Assembly: GCA_902796045.1 (NCBI GenBank)
Contig: CADBNQ010000100.1
Span: 1 to 7,205 of the forward strand
Direction: 5' to 3'
DNA length: 7,205 nt
Source of the DNA: an uncultured Lachnospiraceae bacterium
Lineage (GTDB): Bacteria; Bacillota; Clostridia; Lachnospirales; Lachnospiraceae
Under the pieces are notes generated by a model. The model was not told the origin of the DNA. It did no database searches and saw only the letters and a list, made by a program, of their open reading frames with translations. Made by a program: the position numbers and the translations under genes. Positions within the stretch are counted from its first letter, which is position 1. Each line of letters begins with the position of its first letter. Shown here piece after piece: positions 6,401 to 7,205 of this stretch.

Positions 6401-6904
6401 TATGTGGTGGGAGGGCTCATCAGTGATGTGACAGTAAAACTGACCAGGTCCGGTCAGAACATGGCCTTTGTTACCATAGAAGATATGTACGGCACCCTGG
6501 AGGTGATCCTGTTTCCGAAAACCTATCAGGAATACAGGGAGAAGATCAGTCCTGACAGGCCTGTCTTTATCAGTGGCAGGGCCTCTGTGTCAGAGGAGAG
6601 CGGGAAGCTGATCGCCGATCAGCTGATCCCCATGGATGAGGTTGACAAGGAGGTGTGGATCAGAGTAGACGGCCTCGAGGCATTTCGTGCCAGACAGGAG
6701 GAGATGTTTTCTGTGATCCGTGCCCATCCGGGCCGGCAGGGGATCGTGATCTATTTAAAAGACAGCAGGCAGTACAAGCGCCTGCCCTCTTATCAGAATA
6801 TCCTGATCGACGAGGAGAGCATTGCTGCTCTGGGTAAATGTTTTGGTGAAAAGAATATCGCTTTTAAAGAGATGAGCATTGAAAAAAGCAGGAAAAGAAG
6901 GTAA
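3422..6904 (+). CDS. dnaE: DNA polymerase III alpha subunit (replicative polymerase)
   Basis: The 1160-residue protein is a full-length C-family polymerase that adds deoxynucleotides to primed DNA at the replication fork. Domains in order: PHP (about 1-270) with HLHVHTEYS (H7, H9), TDHG (D40, H41), E66, HH 87-88, C138 and TNDVH (D206, H208); palm and fingers (about 280-830) with GPGRGSAAGS at 356-365, catalytic aspartates D398 and D400 (PDIDIDF) and D551 (KMDFLGLRTL), and YAFNKSHAAAYA; helix-hairpin-helix region (about 830-900); beta-clamp motif QMSMFDF at 912-918; OB fold (about 985-1075); short C-terminal domain. ITFGTMAARMAVRDVGRVL closely resembles E. coli DnaE, so it looks DnaE1-like. 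ATG 3422 follows AGGAGG (3412-3417) by 4 nt. pfkA follows after 44 bp, a pairing common in Clostridia. Confidence 0.98.
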   Translation: MAFTHLHVHTEYSLLDGSGKIKEMIPRAKELGMDSLAITDHGVMYGVIDFYKKALEEGIKPILGCEIYVAPGSRFDREQTRGDERYHHLVLLAENNEGYRNLMKIVTRGFTEGYYYKPRVDYEILERYHEGIIALSACLAGEVPGKILRDDYEGAREAALRLRDIFGRENFFLELQDHGIREQKIVNTALLRMSKELSIPMVVTNDVHYIMEEDAVPHDLLLCIQTGKLVSDEDRMKYEGGQYYLKSEKEMAKIFPYAREAMENTHRIAERCNVEIVFGEQKVPRFDVPEGYDGPGYLRVLCEEGLKKRYGDSPSKELSDRLDYELSTIRSMGYVDYFLIVWDFIHFAKSRGIAVGPGRGSAAGSIVSYCLEITDIDPIRYQLIFERFLNPERVSMPDIDIDFCYERRQEVIDYVYHKYGKDKVVQIITFGTMAARMAVRDVGRVLAIPYAQVDRVAKMIPMELGITIEKALKNNPDLKADYENNEITKQLIDMSMRLEGLPRHTSIHAAGVVIGSQPLDEFVPLSRGADNVITTQFTMTTIEELGLLKMDFLGLRTLTVIRDAVRLVEKKLGHSFSIQEIDYNDPGVYEMIGQARTEGVFQLESAGMKSFMRELRPENLEDIIAGISLYRPGPMDFIPKYIKGKKNKHAVQYSCPELEEILAPTYGCIVYQEQVMQIVMKLAGYTLGRSDLVRRAMSKKKAEVMAKERANFVYGNEAEGVEGCIRRGIPEDVANHVFDEMIDFAKYAFNKSHAAAYAVVAYQTAWLRYYYPVEFMAALLTSVITNTKKITEYINTCRSMGIEIMPPDINEGEASFSVSKGRIRYGMAAIRSLGRTAIDEMVAEREAHGPYRDLKDFMARLSSKEINKRTLESLIKAGALDSLGKTRKQLMMVYARVLDEVNRERKENISGQMSMFDFFTEEEKQEYAMQYPDVGEYDLPLKLSYEKEVLGIYVSGHPLDQYRKSVEKQVTAKSTDFEPDEDTGRSLVRDGLHYVVGGLISDVTVKLTRSGQNMAFVTIEDMYGTLEVILFPKTYQEYREKISPDRPVFISGRASVSEESGKLIADQLIPMDEVDKEVWIRVDGLEAFRARQEEMFSVIRAHPGRQGIVIYLKDSRQYKRLPSYQNILIDEESIAALGKCFGEKNIAFKEMSIEKSRKRR

Positions 6905-6913
6905 GATAGTATT

Positions 6914-6922
6914 GTATATAAT
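6914..6922 (+). promoter_or_regulatory. Weak candidate -10 element before pfkA
   Basis: TATAAT (6917-6922) lies between dnaE and pfkA, with G and TATA just before it. No -35 is recognisable 16-18 bp upstream, and A/T-rich gaps produce such hexamers by chance. pfkA may simply be co-transcribed with dnaE, since the gap is only 44 bp and no terminator is seen. Confidence 0.25.
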
Positions 6923-6948
6923 TAAATGATGAAGGAGGGCAAAGGGAC

Positions 6949-7205
6949 ATGAGCAGTGCAGTAAAAACCATAGGAATCCTCACCAGCGGAGGAGACGCGC
7001 CAGGTATGAACGCGGCGATCAGAGCGGTGGCCAGGACAGCCTGGAGGCTGGGCATTAATGTTAAAGGCATATACCGGGGCTACAAAGGCATACTGGATAA
7101 TGAAATCTTTACCATGAACCATCAGTTTACACGCAATATCATCACCAAGGGCGGTACGGTCCTCCTGACAGCCAGGTGCCTTGAGTTTAAGGAAGAAAAT
7201 GTCCA
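6949..7205 (+). CDS. pfkA: 6-phosphofructokinase, N-terminal part (partial)
   Basis: The first 85 codons are present and the gene runs off the window. The frame opens with KTIGILTSGGDAPGMNAAIRAVAR, in which GGDAPGMN (residues 14-21) is the family's ATP-side phosphate loop. VKGIYRGYKGIL and IITKGGTVLLTARCLEF (about 63-79) follow, matching PfkA; the arginine in the TAR motif corresponds to the one contacting ATP in characterised enzymes. The enzyme phosphorylates fructose 6-phosphate to fructose 1,6-bisphosphate, the committing step of glycolysis, in the cytoplasm. The residues that separate ATP from pyrophosphate users (around position 104) lie outside the window. ATG 6949 is preceded by AAGGAGG (6932-6938) at 10 nt. 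It lies 44 bp behind dnaE on the same strand and is probably in one operon with it. Confidence 0.95.
   Translation, partial: MSSAVKTIGILTSGGDAPGMNAAIRAVARTAWRLGINVKGIYRGYKGILDNEIFTMNHQFTRNIITKGGTVLLTARCLEFKEENV

Overview
The window looks like chromosomal DNA from a low-to-mid GC Gram-positive anaerobe, most likely a Clostridia member of the Lachnospiraceae type. This is an inference from strong AGGAGG-type ribosome binding sites, the dnaE-pfkA gene pair, a small basic membrane protein just before dnaE, and the overall protein style. No mobile element, CRISPR array, rRNA or tRNA was seen.

Left part (1-917, + strand): the last 42 codons of a GlcD-type FAD-linked oxidase, a perfect 13-bp hairpin, then a GntR-family regulator of the FadR/FCD type. 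The regulator probably controls the 2-hydroxy-acid (lactate or glycolate type) oxidation genes that lie upstream of the window.

Middle part (934-2803, - strand): a DeoR-family regulator converges on the GntR gene with only 16 bases between the stop codons. Upstream of it on the same strand is a Cof-type HAD-IIB phosphatase gene, whose best promoter implies a leader of about 207 nt with two hairpins, one of them abutting the ribosome binding site. The DeoR gene has its own extended -10 promoter.

Divergent intergenic region (2597-3080): it holds the HAD leader and promoter, a cluster of TTGT(N)ACA-like motifs with a 13-bp dyad, and a good + strand promoter at 3003-3032.

Right part (3081-7205, + strand): a small single-pass membrane protein of unknown function, a strong intrinsic terminator, dnaE (replicative DNA polymerase III alpha subunit with a complete set of PHP metal-ligand candidates), and the first 85 codons of pfkA (6-phosphofructokinase). 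No room is visible for a promoter between the terminator and dnaE, so dnaE is probably transcribed by read-through of this terminator.

The window is mostly ordinary core and regulatory gene content. I did not find a clearly new multi-gene system. The most interesting points are the terminator-controlled link between the small membrane protein and dnaE, the structured HAD leader, and the hairpin placed directly before the GntR start.
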